A stretch of DNA of 64,000 bases, from assembly GCA_964017045.1 (NCBI GenBank), contig OZ024810.1, positions 2,715,365 to 2,779,364 on the forward strand, given 5' to 3'. The position numbers and the translations under genes were made by a program. Positions 23,833 to 35,044 of the stretch are shown here, piece after piece. Below the pieces are notes generated by a model that did no database searches, had not been told where the DNA came from, and saw nothing but the letters and a program-made list of their open reading frames with translations. Numbering within the stretch: the first letter of the stretch is position 1; the number at the start of each line of letters is the position of its first letter. Source of the DNA: Omphiscola glabra. Taxonomy: Eukaryota; Mollusca; Gastropoda; Lymnaeidae.

Positions 23833-23996
23833 CAGTGGCGTAACAACGGCTTGGCATTGGGGCAGTTGCCAAGGGCGCCGGCCTGCGCCAGTTCAAAAGG
23901 GCGCCGCTAAATCTCTAATTTTTACATTTTTATTTAAATATCAAGGGCGCCAAAAATAAATTAGCCAAGGGCGTCAAAAACCCAGCTGCGCCTCTG
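23833..23996. mobile_element. hAT-like MITE with 8-bp target duplication
   Basis: 164 bp with ends CAGTGGCGTAAC and, inverted, CAGAGGCGCAGC; three GGGCGCC/GGGCGTC words inside. Flanked by TTTCTATG and TTTCCATG (7 of 8 identical), the 8-bp duplication expected for hAT transposition. No coding capacity. Confidence 0.7.
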
Positions 23997-24231
23997 TTTC
24001 CATGTCCTTCGCGGTGAGATATAGTCACAGTTGGGTGGAATTAAGGTGTACATGATAGAGGCGGTGAGATACGGTCACAGTTAGGTTGAAGTCTAAGAAA
24101 TGAAGAGGGATCGAAATTTTACTTTTTATGAAATAGAAAAAAAAGATTTTTGTTTTGGGTTGTTTGTTTCTTTATTAAGGTTTGTTGTCATAAATTTAGC
24201 CAGGGGTCACGTTTCATTGTACAGTGGTAAA

Positions 24232-24828
24232 AGGGACGTATTTCATGGTACTGTTGTCAAAGTTGAAGAGACGTATTTCATGGTACTGTTGTCAAAGTTG
24301 AAGAGACGTATTTCATGGTACTGTTGTCAAAGTTGAAGAGACGTATTTCATGGTACTGTTGTCAAAGTTGAAGAGACGTATTTCATGGTACTGTTGTCAA
24401 AGTTGAAGAGACGTATTTCATGGTACTGTTGTCAAAGTTGAAGAGACGTATTTCATGGTACTGTTGTCAAAGTTGAAGAGACATATTTCATGGTACTGTT
24501 GTCAAAGTTGAAGAGACGTATTTCATGGTACTGTTGTCAAAGTTGAAGAGACGTATTTCATGGTAATGTTGTCAAAGTTGAAGAGACGTATTTCATGGTA
24601 CTGTTGTCAAAGTTGAAGAGACATATTTCATGGTACTGTTGTCAAAGTTGAAGAGACATATTTCATGGTACTGTTGTCAAAGTTGAAGAGACATATTTCA
24701 TGGTACTGTTGTCAAAGTTGAAGAGACATATTTCATGGTACTGTTGTCAAAGTTGAAGAGACATATTTCATGGTACTGTTGTCAAAGTTGAAGAGACGTA
24801 TTTTATGGTACTGTTGTCAAAGTTGAAA
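24232..24828. repeat. 35-bp minisatellite, about 17 units
   Basis: Unit GTATTTCATGGTACTGTTGT... continuing CAAAGTTGAAGAGAC. Two unit types (ACGTATTTC and ACATATTTC) occur in runs. Confidence 0.93.
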
Positions 24829-24999
24829 GCTTAATTTTCATTGGCCGAAGGTGAGGTACGTATTTCCTCTGGTGAATATTAATTGGCTGATAGGAGCGTT
24901 TATTGATTATCTGGAATCTATATGAGTCGCTATATTGTACGAGTTATACAGCATTTAATTTTCTTAGTATGGCTGTTAAACAGTGTTTCGTACAGTCAA

Positions 25000-25265
25000 C
25001 ATGTGCGTCCTCTCCTCCATGCCACATCCATTCCCTACTCAATCCTTACTCCCTATCATTATCATATGCCGCATTCATTCCCTTCTCAATCCTTACACCT
25101 TAACATCTTCCATGCCACATCCATTCCTTTCTTAATCACTACTCCATATCATCCTCTATGCCACATCCATTCCATACCCAATCCCTACTCCAAATCATCC
25201 CCTAAGCCACATAAATTCCCCCCTAAACCCCCACTCCCTAACATCCCTTTTGCCACATCATTTCC
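25000..25265. repeat. Degenerate ~48-bp tandem repeat
   Basis: Five or six diverged units containing ATGCCACATCCATTCC followed by CAATCC-ACTCC and CATC. Open frames across it are accidental. Confidence 0.65.
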
Positions 25266-25494
25266 TGGTCGCTGGTAATCTGCGCAACGTCACTGATCAA
25301 CAGCCATATTTTGTATTAGAATTACTTCAGCCAGAGACACGCGTGCATCTAACACATTTGAAAATCTGAATTCTCAATTATTGTGTAAAAATAGTTTTAT
25401 TGCCATGCCATACTTGATAATATGTGATCAAAATATCAATGCAAAACAACAAAGTGTTATCGTGAAATAAAATGTGACATAATGACACATCGAG

Positions 25495-26350
25495 AGTGAA
25501 AGCAGAGGAGTTAACATCAGGGTCACGGAGAGTGTAAGCAGAACCTGATGTTAACTCCCCTGCTTACACTCTCCATGACCCTGATGTTAACTCCTCTGCT
25601 TACACTCTCCATGACCCTGATGTTAACTCCTCTGCTTACACTCTCCATGACCCTGATGTTAACTCGCCAGCTTACACTCTCCATGACTCTGATGTTAACT
25701 CCCCAGCTTACACTCTCCATGACCCTGATGTTAACTCCTCTGCTTACACTCTCCATGACTCTGATGTTAACTCCCCAGCTTACACTCTCCATGACCCTGA
25801 TGTTAACTCCTCTGCTTACACTCTCCATGACCCTGATGTTAACTCCTCTGCTTACACTCTCCATGACTCTGATGTTAACTCCCCAGCTTAAACTCTCCAT
25901 GACCCTGATGTTAACTCCTCTGCTTACACTCTCCATGACCCTGATGTTAACTCCTCTGCTTACACTCTCCATGACTCTGATGTTAACTCCTCTGCTTACA
26001 CTCTCCATGACTCTGATGTTAACTCCTCTGCTTACACTCTCCATGACCCTGATGTTAACTCCTCTGCTACACTCTCCATAACCCTGTTGTTAACTCCCCT
26101 GCTTACACACTCCATGACCCTGATGTTAACTCCTCTGCTTACACTCTCCATGACCCTGTTGTTAACTCCCCTGCTTATACTCTCCATGACCCTGATGTTA
26201 ACTCCCCTGCTTACACTCTCCATGACCCTGATGCTAACTCCTCTGCTTACACTCTCCATGACCCTGATGCTAACTCCTCTGCTTACACTCTCCATGACCC
26301 TGATGCTAACTCCTCTGCTTACACTCTCCATGACCCTGATGTTAACTCTT
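25495..26350. repeat. 36-bp minisatellite with an inverted first segment
   Basis: About 23 units of CTCCATGACCCTGATGTTAA + CTCCTCTGCTTACACT. The period is 12 codons and neither strand has stops, so both strands show long frames. At the left edge (25495-25552) the unit is in opposite orientation, making a hairpin with the first forward unit. One unit lacks a base near 26067, shifting the frames. Confidence 0.93.
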
Positions 26351-26909
26351 CGTTATGTGACAACTGCTCTTGGATCTGCTCATAAAATAATTTCTAAAAT
26401 TAAAGTTTAAAGTCTTTTGAACATAAGTCAGAGTCCCATTGTGTCAGTATAATGAATAGATTTGAACAACAAAAAGTCATGTCCTCTTTTAGGTGAGATA
26501 TTTTAAATGTTACCTGACTTAAAGTCAACTTCAGGTTTATTAATATTTTGACTTAATCTCTTCAAATGACTTGATTCTGTCTTGTAGTTAATGGACTTTT
26601 TGGCACTTCAAAGACATTTATATATTGTTACTATGGGCCAGTCATTATTTGAATGAAACGCAGCAATCTAAGTGAGAGAACTTTAGAAAGACGGGGGGGG
26701 GGGGGGGGGGGGGGGGGGGGGAAAGAGAGTGCTGACAGTCGGGGTTCACAAGTAACTTCTCAAATCTTGGCTTCTTGGTCAGGTAAACAAACACAATATT
26801 GACATGACATGACGACTTATTATTGTTAAAACTAAAACTAGAGAAGATGAAGAAACAATAAAACACTTTTCTTTTCTGAACTCAAAATTTATTTTCTATT
26901 CTAGGAAAA
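26351..26909. other. Non-coding, with a 29-nt poly-G run
   Basis: Uninterrupted G at 26693-26721. Nothing else supported. Confidence 0.5.
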
Positions 26910-27095
26910 AAAGTAGAGCATGTTTAGCAAGTAGAGCATGTAGATCATGTAGAGCAAGTAGAGCATGTAGAGCAAGTAGAGCATGTAGAGCATGTAGAGC
27001 AAGTAGAGCTAGTTATAAATGTAGAGCAAGTAGAGTAAGTAGAAAATGAAGAGCACGTAGAGCAAGTAGAGCATTTAGAGCAAGTAGAGCATGAC
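26910..27095. repeat. 9-bp minisatellite (GTAGAGCAT/A)n
   Basis: About 20 imperfect units of GTAGAGCAT or GTAGAGCAA; several carry point changes. Confidence 0.85.
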
Positions 27096-27655
27096 TCTTT
27101 CGTGGTGGAAATAAACATACTAAGTTTACATTAACGGAGATTTCACAAAAAAAGATTACTGGTCAAGATTTCCCTTCTAAAGTTTCTAAATACTGAACAG
27201 GTTTTAAACAGGGACAAGATAAATAAAACAGAATTAATTTTTTGATAAATGAAACAAGTTCCATTGTTTGTAAATAGTCTATCACGTAAATTTAAAACGA
27301 TGTATTTTTCTTAATGATTATTACTAATAACTAGATGATTTCCAACATTTCTTTGAATAAAATATTTGTTTAAAAAAACGTATGTGAAAATAATAATGAA
27401 ATGTTGTGCGCTGGAAGGGCTCTTTAAAAAATATGACATCAATTCCTATCCCGTTGTCAGGTATGGCCAGATATTTTTGGCAATTAATTTCAATGATGGT
27501 AAAATTTTCTTACTCAGTAACAATACACTTTGGCAACATTACTAGCATATGACATTACAGTGGGAGGGGGAAGGAGCATGAGCATGTAATTCATAAAGTA
27601 AAAGTATAGGTTTGTCATTTATGTGTGAATATTGATCACTTAAAAACAGAATTGG
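27096..27655. other. No gene seen
   Basis: AT-rich spacer between arrays without splice-site-bounded frames or terminal repeats. Confidence 0.35.
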
Positions 27656-27919
27656 TTGTTTGTAGTGAAGCTAAATTACGTTTGTAGTAAAGCTAAATTA
27701 CGTTTGTAGTAAAGCTAAATTACGTTTGTAGTAAAGCTAAATTACGTTTGTAGTAAAGCTAAATTACGTTTGTAGTAAAGCTAAATTATGTTTGTAGTAA
27801 AGCTAAATTACGTTTGTAGTAAAGCTAAATTACGTTTGTAGTAAAGCTAAATTACGTTTGTAGTAAAGCTTAATTACGTTTGTAGTAAAGCTAAATTACG
27901 TTTGTAGTAAAGCTAAATT
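27656..27919. repeat. 22-bp minisatellite, 12 units
   Basis: Unit GTTTGTAGTAAAGCTAAATT + AC, nearly perfect. Confidence 0.93.
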
Positions 27920-28394
27920 GCATTTCAGGATACTTAAAACAAAAAATAATACACCCGTTTGGCAACAATTAAATCAAATGAGGAGAAGCTAAAAAAGATA
28001 ATTAGCAATGAGGCAATCAGAATGGCTGACAAACTATTTCTTTGAATGTATCTTATCACATTACATCTGAATTTTTTTCAAATGAAAATTCTTATTTAAA
28101 TATATCTTTTCCTATTTTTTTCATGGAAACCAAATTTATTTTCCATCGTATGGACAGAAAAATGAAGTCCATTTGTAACCCAATTTAAAACTTAAACGGA
28201 TGTCTGACCTTAAATTTCTGTGCCATTAAAAAAAAACTGTATGGATATATGGGTTTTGTATAAATCGTCACATTTTGTCTATCAAATTATTTAGAGAGAT
28301 GTATTGATCATTACTATAAAGAATTTACGAAATAGTTTTTTTTCTGCATTGAATTAGAAATTATGACTCTGACTCTCGATCTAAAAATAGATAC

Positions 28395-28790
28395 GGTATG
28401 ATCTGAATAGACAGTACGGAAACTCCCGAATCTTGACGGCGTACGTGCTTTGTAGACGGTGCTTACCTCGAGCCCCCCCCCCCCCCCCCCCCGTGTTTCT
28501 AGTCTAATGAACGTGAATATAAGAGGGCGGGCTGTTGTTGGAAATGATGTCTCCCGATGGAGAAAAGCATATTCATAGTTTAGCATTATTTTACGCAAAT
28601 AATGTTATTAAAATCGAAAATAAAGCTAAACTATGAATGCTCTTTCCTCCACCAAGAGACAACATTTCCAATAACAGCCCACGCTCATATCTTCATTTTC
28701 AATACTAGGAACACGGGACGGCTGGAGCTTTTTGTCGTTGTAAAACGCACGTATGTGTCCAAGATGCGAGAGTTTCAGTAATGTATAGTT
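28395..28790. mobile_element. Large palindromic MITE
   Basis: Two arms of ~190 bp face each other around ~28600. Paired landmarks: GGGCGGGCTGTTGTTGGAAA against, inverted, CGTGGGCTGTTATTGGAAA, and ATTCATAGTTTAGC near the centre. Arms are perhaps 75-80% alike. A 20-nt poly-C run (28473-28492) has expanded in the left arm only. No coding capacity. Confidence 0.7.
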
Positions 28791-28856
28791 GGACACATAC
28801 TGTAGTTAATAATTGTAACTGAATTTTTTAAAGTTTCCTTAACTTTAATGTGACTG

Positions 28857-29088
28857 AACTCAGATCTCTTACTTCACCAGTGATTGAACGTATATCTTAC
28901 CTCACTAGTGATTGAACTTATCTCTTACGTCACTAGTGATTGAACTTATCTCTTACGTCACTAGTGATTGAACTTATCTCTTACGTCACTAGTGATTGAA
29001 CTTATCTCTTACCTCACTAGTGATTGAACTTATCTCTTACGTCACTAGTGATTGAACTTATCTCTTACGTCACTAGTGATCGAACTCC
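28857..29088. repeat. 28-bp minisatellite, about eight units
   Basis: Unit CTTATCTCTTACGTCACTAG + TGATTGAA; first two units more diverged. Confidence 0.9.
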
Positions 29089-29502
29089 TCTCTATCCAAC
29101 AATTTAAAAAAAAAAATGAATGCACATTAAAAAAAAAACACACAAATATTACAGATAATTTGTTTTAAATGACAAAAATTGCCTATAAACTCGTTTCAAT
29201 ATATTTTTTTTCCATAAAATTTCAGAGAAGCGTTAAAATATAAATGCTGATAAAATAAACTAATAAAAGTATGAACTACTTTTATAGTCAGCTAATTTTA
29301 ACCCTTTCTGTTGAGTCAAAGTAATGCCATATCTAGCTCAGCAAGCAGACTCACGAAATTCACAATTGCACCAAACAAAAAAATACAATGAAATAATATA
29401 ATCTAAAGGAACCATAATAATTCTCAAAAAAAGGGACATGTTCTAAATCTGTGAATCCAAGACACTGAACCAGGGTCAAAAGATCCGCTTGGTTCAGTGA
29501 CC

Positions 29503-29562
29503 CGTCTGTTATGAACCGAAAGTCACATTCTGCGAAGTAAGATTCGGTTCATTGCATACGAG
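29503..29562. mobile_element. 60-bp mini-MITE
   Basis: Inverted ends CGTCTGTTATGAACCGAA and, inverted, CGTATGCAATGAACCGAA around a ~24-bp core. The same ends flank the larger element at 30131-30503. Confidence 0.55.
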
Positions 29563-29567
29563 TAAGT

Positions 29568-29726
29568 CAATCAGAAGTGTGGAGCCCGCCTCCGACGCAC
29601 AGAAGCCCACTGTTGCCAAAGTTTGCCAGAGAGTAGCTATGGCAACTGTTGCCATAGCTCGCCAGAGAGTAACCATGGCAACAGTGGGTTTCTGTGTGTC
29701 GGGGGCGGGCTCCACACTTATGATTG
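29568..29726. mobile_element. Near-perfect 159-bp palindromic MITE
   Basis: Arms 29568-29646 and 29648-29726 pair almost throughout (CAATCAGAAGTGTGGAGCCC with its inverted partner), with an inner GGCAACTGTTGCC centre. GC-rich compared with the flanks. A short open frame on the minus strand is accidental. Confidence 0.75.
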
Positions 29727-30130
29727 CCTGAGCATGCTTAGGGTTTATTGTAAATATTCACACATTTTAGTTGTATAGGAATTATTATCACAGTATCACA
29801 TACCATTCATATATAAAGATGAAATAAAAATGACTTTGTTAAGTGAGTTTAACTGTTTTCTGAAAATATATCTCTCCCCCACCCACCCCCACGGCATTCT
29901 TTGAGGATAACAAATGCTATTTAAGTTTAAAATTATCATGATTTATTGGATCTTTTCACATCCCCTGACAATTCCTACCGTGCTCTAAGGCGTTACTTAC
30001 ACCACTGGTTAAGAACCCATGGATGTATGATAATCCTGCCAAACAAAGGGTGCAAAGATTGAAATCAAGATAAGATCACTCACGCCAAGTACAATCCAAG
30101 GCAGAGACAGTTTACCGGCTCTCTGAATCT

Positions 30131-30503
30131 CGTCTGTTGTGAACCGAAAGATACCGTATCCGGAAATTTGATCGAAAGAAATTTCGTCGACGGAAAATTG
30201 ATCGACGGAAATTTGATCGAACGGAAATTTGGTCGAATCTTTTTTTTATATTACACGTTAAAATTTTGTGTCAAATTTCTTTTTGAACGCATTATTTTGT
30301 TTTACTGTATAGTATAGTGCGTTCAAAAAGAAATTTGACGAAAATTTTGACGTGTAAACTGAAAAAAAGATTCGACCATATTTCCGTTCGATCGAATTTC
30401 CGTCGATCAATTTTCTGTCAACGAAATTTCTTTCGATCAAATTTCCGGTAACCGAAAGATACAGTTTTAAAGTCAAGTACGATTCGGTTCACATCTGACG
30501 AGG
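30131..30503. mobile_element. MITE with a nested ~290-bp palindrome
   Basis: Outer ends CGTCTGTTGTGAACCGAA and, inverted, CGTCAGATGTGAACCGAA match the mini-MITE at 29503. Inside, arms 30159-30292 and 30319-30448 (CCGGAAATTTGATCGAAAG ... ) form a long hairpin with a ~26-nt loop. The inner palindrome is bracketed by direct copies of ACCGAAAGATAC, so it may be a second insertion. A related half copy lies at 57843-57970. Confidence 0.7.
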
Positions 30504-30708
30504 AAATAAAACGTGTCGAGCACAACTGTTTCAAAAGTCAATTCTTCATATTTCGGGTATGTGTTAAACACCTTTATCGGCACAGTCCACAACGTGTACA
30601 TTTCATGGTGATTACTTGCACACATTTGAGCAGATTTTAAAAACAAAAAATAATAACAATAATGATAACTTTGAGAATGATATGACCAACAGCCTTAAAT
30701 AATATCTT

Positions 30709-31278
30709 CATAATTAGAAGTAGTTTGCTGGATGACATCATAATTAGAAGTAGTTTGCTGGACGACATCATAATTAGAAGTAGTTTGCTGGACGACATCA
30801 TAATTAGAAGTAGTTTGCTGGATGACATCATAATTAGAAGTAGTTTGCTGGACGACATCATAATTAGAAGTAGTTTGCTGGACGACATCATAATTAGAAG
30901 TAGTTTGCTGGATGACATCATAATTAGAAGTAGTTTGCTGGATGACATCATAATTAGAAGTAGTTTGCTTGATGACATCATAATTAGAAGTAGTTTGCTG
31001 GATGACATCATAATTAGAAGTAGTTTGCTGGATGACATCATAATTAGAAGTAGTTTGCTGGATGACATCATAATTAGAAGTAGTTTGCTTAATGACATCA
31101 TAATTAGAAGTAGTTTGCTTGATGACATCATAATTAGAAGTAGTTTGCTTAATGACATCATAATTAGAAGTAGTTTGCTGGATGACATCATAATTAGAAG
31201 TAGTTTGCTTAATGACATCATAATTAGAAGTAGTTCGCTGAATGACATCATAATTAGAAGTAGTTTGCTTAATGACAT
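30709..31278. repeat. 30-bp minisatellite, 19 units
   Basis: Unit ATCATAATTAGAAGTAGTTT + GCTGGATGAC. Ten codons per unit with no stop on either strand, hence long frames both ways. Variants GGATGAC, GGACGAC and TTAATGAC are clustered. Confidence 0.94.
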
Positions 31279-32049
31279 TTGGCTTAAAGTCCTCTTACTT
31301 TCCTTATTTGTTATATTTGGAGAGATGAATTACTTGAGTACATTCTGGTGTGTCCTATACTTCCCATGTGTTTTTCGAAGAATGTCTTACTTCTGTGATC
31401 CATCATTGCATACGTCTTTTTTACTACGAAAGTCTGGGTGCCGAACCACTATGGAATTTAAAAAAAAAGGATTAAATGAGATACATAAAATGTTACGCCA
31501 CAATTACACAAACCGTTAAAAACAAAGATTGTCGTATAAATCCTTTATAAAATGTAAAATCGAGCAATTGGGGGGGGGGGGGGGGGGGCTGAAAATTTGA
31601 CAAAACATGCATCAAGTGACGCACTTCATAACATTTGCAATTGTTATCACCATTGTTAGGATTATAATCGTGGCAAGGCGTGTTGTAAATCTTTAAAAAG
31701 TAATTTTAAATTTGTAAATAAAACTCCATGTGATTTGACAAAAAGCACAAGAACTGTAACGATAATAATTATAGATAGTATTGAAATGTTAGTACATTGT
31801 ACGCATTGGGCAACAGTATTGATGTGCATGTATTTATGTATGTTTGTGTATGTGGGGGTGTATGTTTGTTTGTATGTGTGGGTGGGTGTGTACGTATTTA
31901 GGTATGTAGCTATGTAGGTACGTACGTATGTCTCTCTTGTCTATCTATGTCTGTCTTTGTGTGCGTGTTCTGAGAGACAGAGAATGGAGAGATAGAGACG
32001 GAGTAGAGAGATAAAAAGAGTGGAAATGGGTTGAGAGCGAGAAAGATTG
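31279..32049. other. Non-coding with poly-G and GT-rich microsatellite
   Basis: Poly-G at 31570-31588 and an imperfect GTATGTTTGT/GTAC tract at ~31829-31935. A short open frame continuing out of the 30-bp array has no gene support. Confidence 0.45.
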
Positions 32050-32272
32050 AGAAAACGATATACTGAAAGAAAATGAGATAAATATACTGAAAGAAAATGG
32101 GATAAATATACTGAAAGAAAATGGGATAAATATACTGAAAGAAAATGGGATAAATATACTGAAAGAAAATGGGATAAATATACTGAAAGAAAATGGGATA
32201 AATATACTGAAAGAAAATGGGATAAATATACTGAGAGAAAATGGATAAATATACTGAAAGAAAATGGAATAC
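32050..32272. repeat. 24-bp minisatellite, nine units
   Basis: Unit GATAAATATACTGAAAGAAA + ATGG, nearly perfect. Confidence 0.92.
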
Positions 32273-32517
32273 GCAGAGGACCAGAAAGAGGGCAGGGGAG
32301 GGGGGGAGCGTGAGAAAGAGAGGGGGTGAGATTGTATTGTATGGAAAAAATGTCTCGAAAAACTCTGTTATCTGAAAAGTGTGTGACCGAACCTAAATAA
32401 GGAGAGTTTCATGTGTAGTGTGTACCGTGCTGTGCCCTACATACACAGTGTTGAATCATCGATCTAGCCCCATGTTGACTGCAGAGAAAGCAAGCAGATT
32501 GTGTACCAGCCAGCTTG

Positions 32518-32732
32518 CCTACAAGCTAGTAAATAGAAGCTAGTAAATAATAGCTAGTAAATGCAAGCTAGTTAATACAAGCTAGTAAATACAAGCTAGT
32601 TAATACAAGCTAGTAAAAACAAGCTAGTTAATACAAGCTAGTAAATACAAGCTAGTTAATACAAGCTAGTAAATACAAGCTAGTTAATACAAGCTAGTAA
32701 ATACAAGCTAGTTAATACAAGCTAGTAAAATA
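32518..32732. repeat. 14-bp minisatellite (CAAGCTAGTTAATA)n
   Basis: About 15 units alternating CTAGTAAATA and CTAGTTAATA, so the functional period in most of the array is 28 bp. Confidence 0.88.
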
Positions 32733-32836
32733 GTTGAACAACTATAGTAAATAATAAAAAAATGGTTCAATCTAGGGGAGAAATACTGCCAATGTCAATG
32801 CTATTATAAGTCAATGAGATTGTTAGTAAGTACATC

Positions 32837-33152
32837 ATAGGATGTATTGGTCATTTGGACGCAAACAAGTACTTTAATGTATTGGTCATTTGGACGCAAA
32901 CAAGCACTTTGATGTATTGGTCATTTGGAGGCAAACAAGCACTTTGATGTATTGGTCATTTTGAGGCAAACAAGCACTTTGATGTATTGGTCATTTGGAG
33001 GCAAACAAGCACTCTGACGTATTGGTCATTTGGACGCAAACAAGCACTTTGATGTATTGGTCATTTGGAGGCAAACAAGCACTCTGATGTATTGGTCATT
33101 TGGACGCAAACAAGCACTTTGATGTATTGGTCATTTGGAGGCAAACAAGAAC
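32837..33152. repeat. 36-bp minisatellite, about nine units
   Basis: Unit TGATGTATTGGTCATTTGGA + GGCAAACAAGCACTTT; alternation of GGACG and GGAGG variants. Confidence 0.92.
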
Positions 33153-33216
33153 TTTATTTTCTGAAAGCAAACGTGTTTCGGGCGTAAGGAAGTTGTGACG
33201 GATTTTTTTCCTGACT

Positions 33217-33716
33217 GCAATAGGCACACTGACTGCAATAGGCACACTGACTGCAATAGGCACACTGACTGCAATAGGCACACTGACTGCAATAGGCACA
33301 CTGAGTGCAATAGGCACACTGACTGCAATAGGCACACTGAGTGCAATAGGCACACTGACTGCAAGAAGCACACTGACTGGAATAGGCACACTGACTGCAA
33401 TGGGCACACTGGCTGCAATGGGCACACTGACTGCAATAGGCACACTGACTGCAATAGGCACACTGACTGCAATAGGCACACTGACTGCAATAGGCACACT
33501 GACTGCAATGGGCACACTGACTTCAATAGGCACACTGACTGCAAGAAGCACACTGACTGGAATAGGCACACTGACTGCGATGGGCACACTGACTGCAATG
33601 GGCACACTGACTGCAAGAAGCACACTGACTGCAATAGGCACACTGACTGCAATAGGCGCACTGATTGCAAGAAGCACACTGACTGCAATAGGCACACTGA
33701 CTGCAATAGGCACACT
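33217..33716. repeat. 18-bp minisatellite, about 28 units
   Basis: Unit CAATAGGCACACTGACTG. No minus frame has a stop, hence several long frames. On the minus strand each normal unit carries GTGCCTATTGCAG, a splice-acceptor look-alike, and the array lies ~280 nt downstream of the donor of the MAGPL paralogue 2 exon. Confidence 0.93.
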
Positions 33717-33996
33717 CTTTAAATGGATTCGATAATGGGTTGTAAAAAACGAACACTATTTGAAGATGAGTTACCAACACTACAAAAGCGGAAAGTAATT
33801 GTAATTTTAACCGAAAATACCCATGAATTTGTAAAATACGCATGTTATAATTAGAACCTTATGACATAGAAACAAAGCATAGGGAATATTTATTTCATTG
33901 ACTGATCTATTAAGAGCACTATAAAGGCAATCTATTTCAAAAGCTTCTATAAAATAGTATTTCAAATGCAAAAAATGTTACTCTTAATAAACCTAC

Positions 33997-34307
33997 CTAT
34001 GAGTCTGCGTGATTACTTCCATTATTCTTAAACTCCACTTCATTTCTACGCAGACTTGTGTTATCCCGTTGACACCTAAGGGTACATAGTACAAAGTATT
34101 TCCTTGAAGACTTTCAGTATCTGGTCCCGCGATTGTGATAGGAATAGGAATCGCGTGCCTCCTGGGCTCGAGAGTCAGTTGACGGGCTGATAGATCAACA
34201 TCTCCAGCAGGGTGAATATCGATATCAACAGGTTCTAGGTGGTTTTGGTGTAAATAATATTCTCTCACTTGCACGTTCAAGTCACGAAGAGATAGTGGTC
34301 CGGCCAT
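33997..34307 (-). CDS. MAGPL-family first coding exon, paralogue 2
   Basis: ATG at 34307-34305, 103 complete codons, then CATAG|GTAGGT donor at 33997/33996 in phase 2. The start reads MAGPL, then RDLNV, DIDIHPAGDVDLS, a basic patch, and a hydrophobic C-terminal part. It is clearly related to the exon at 22322-22626 in order and spacing of these blocks, start context (AAATGGCCGG) and donor phase. An acceptor (CCCCTAG or GAGCAG) lies within ~30 nt before the ATG, as in the other copy. The following exon was not identified with confidence. I do not recognise the family; it has no signal peptide or membrane helix. Confidence 0.7.
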
Positions 34308-35044
34308 TTCTTACTCTGCTCTAGGGGCGTGTTGTGAGCGATAAAACTAGGTGTGTTTAGCTTCTCGGCAGGTACTAAAAATAGTTCTTTTATTACTACA
34401 CCCTCAAAAAGAAAAATATGAACATTATAAATCCAAAGCGTGTTTTTATAGTTTTAAGCACACGTTTCAAGTTCTTCATCACAAATCATTAACTTTAGAT
34501 AATTTTAAAGAAATTTGGAATGTTTATACGCAAATTTCATAAGAATTATTTTTTCTATGACTAGTTACGTCGGGTGTCCCCATCATTTCTAGGAAATGAA
34601 ACACAGAAATGAGTCCAATGTCAAATGTCAAGGCTTTTAATATAATACATTGTTGTTTAAACAAGAAATAAAAATTCCTTTAAAAAAAAATAATTGCTTT
34701 TAAAAATGTTTTATTGTAACTATGAAATGTTCTTAACGCATTTCTAGGGGTCTTAACTTTAGAATCCCTGATAAAAAACCAAGGTCAAAAGTAGTCAGTT
34801 ATATTTAAAGCCTCTGAAAACCGTATCGGAAATTCCCAACGATGGACGCTTGATCCTTATAAAGACATGCAATACAAAAAATGAAAGCAAAATTCTCAGA
34901 ATTCCGAAACCATCGATTTGATCACATAACTGGTTGTTTTCTGCATGTTTTACTCCATTACGTGTTGGAAAGTTATAAATATAGACTCTCGACACATGAC
35001 ACACGTTGAACAATGGGATCCACGTGAATTACTCTTTAAAACAG
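34308..35044. other. No gene seen
   Basis: AT-rich DNA upstream of MAGPL paralogue 2; any untranslated first exon is not recognisable. Confidence 0.35.

Noticed and set aside
25523..26410. Open frames on both strands with 12-residue repeats
   Set aside because: By-product of a stop-free 36-bp unit; equally long frames on both strands argue against coding.
30637..31519. 213- and 264-codon frames on opposite strands
   Set aside because: The 30-bp unit is stop-free on both strands; no splice or start context.
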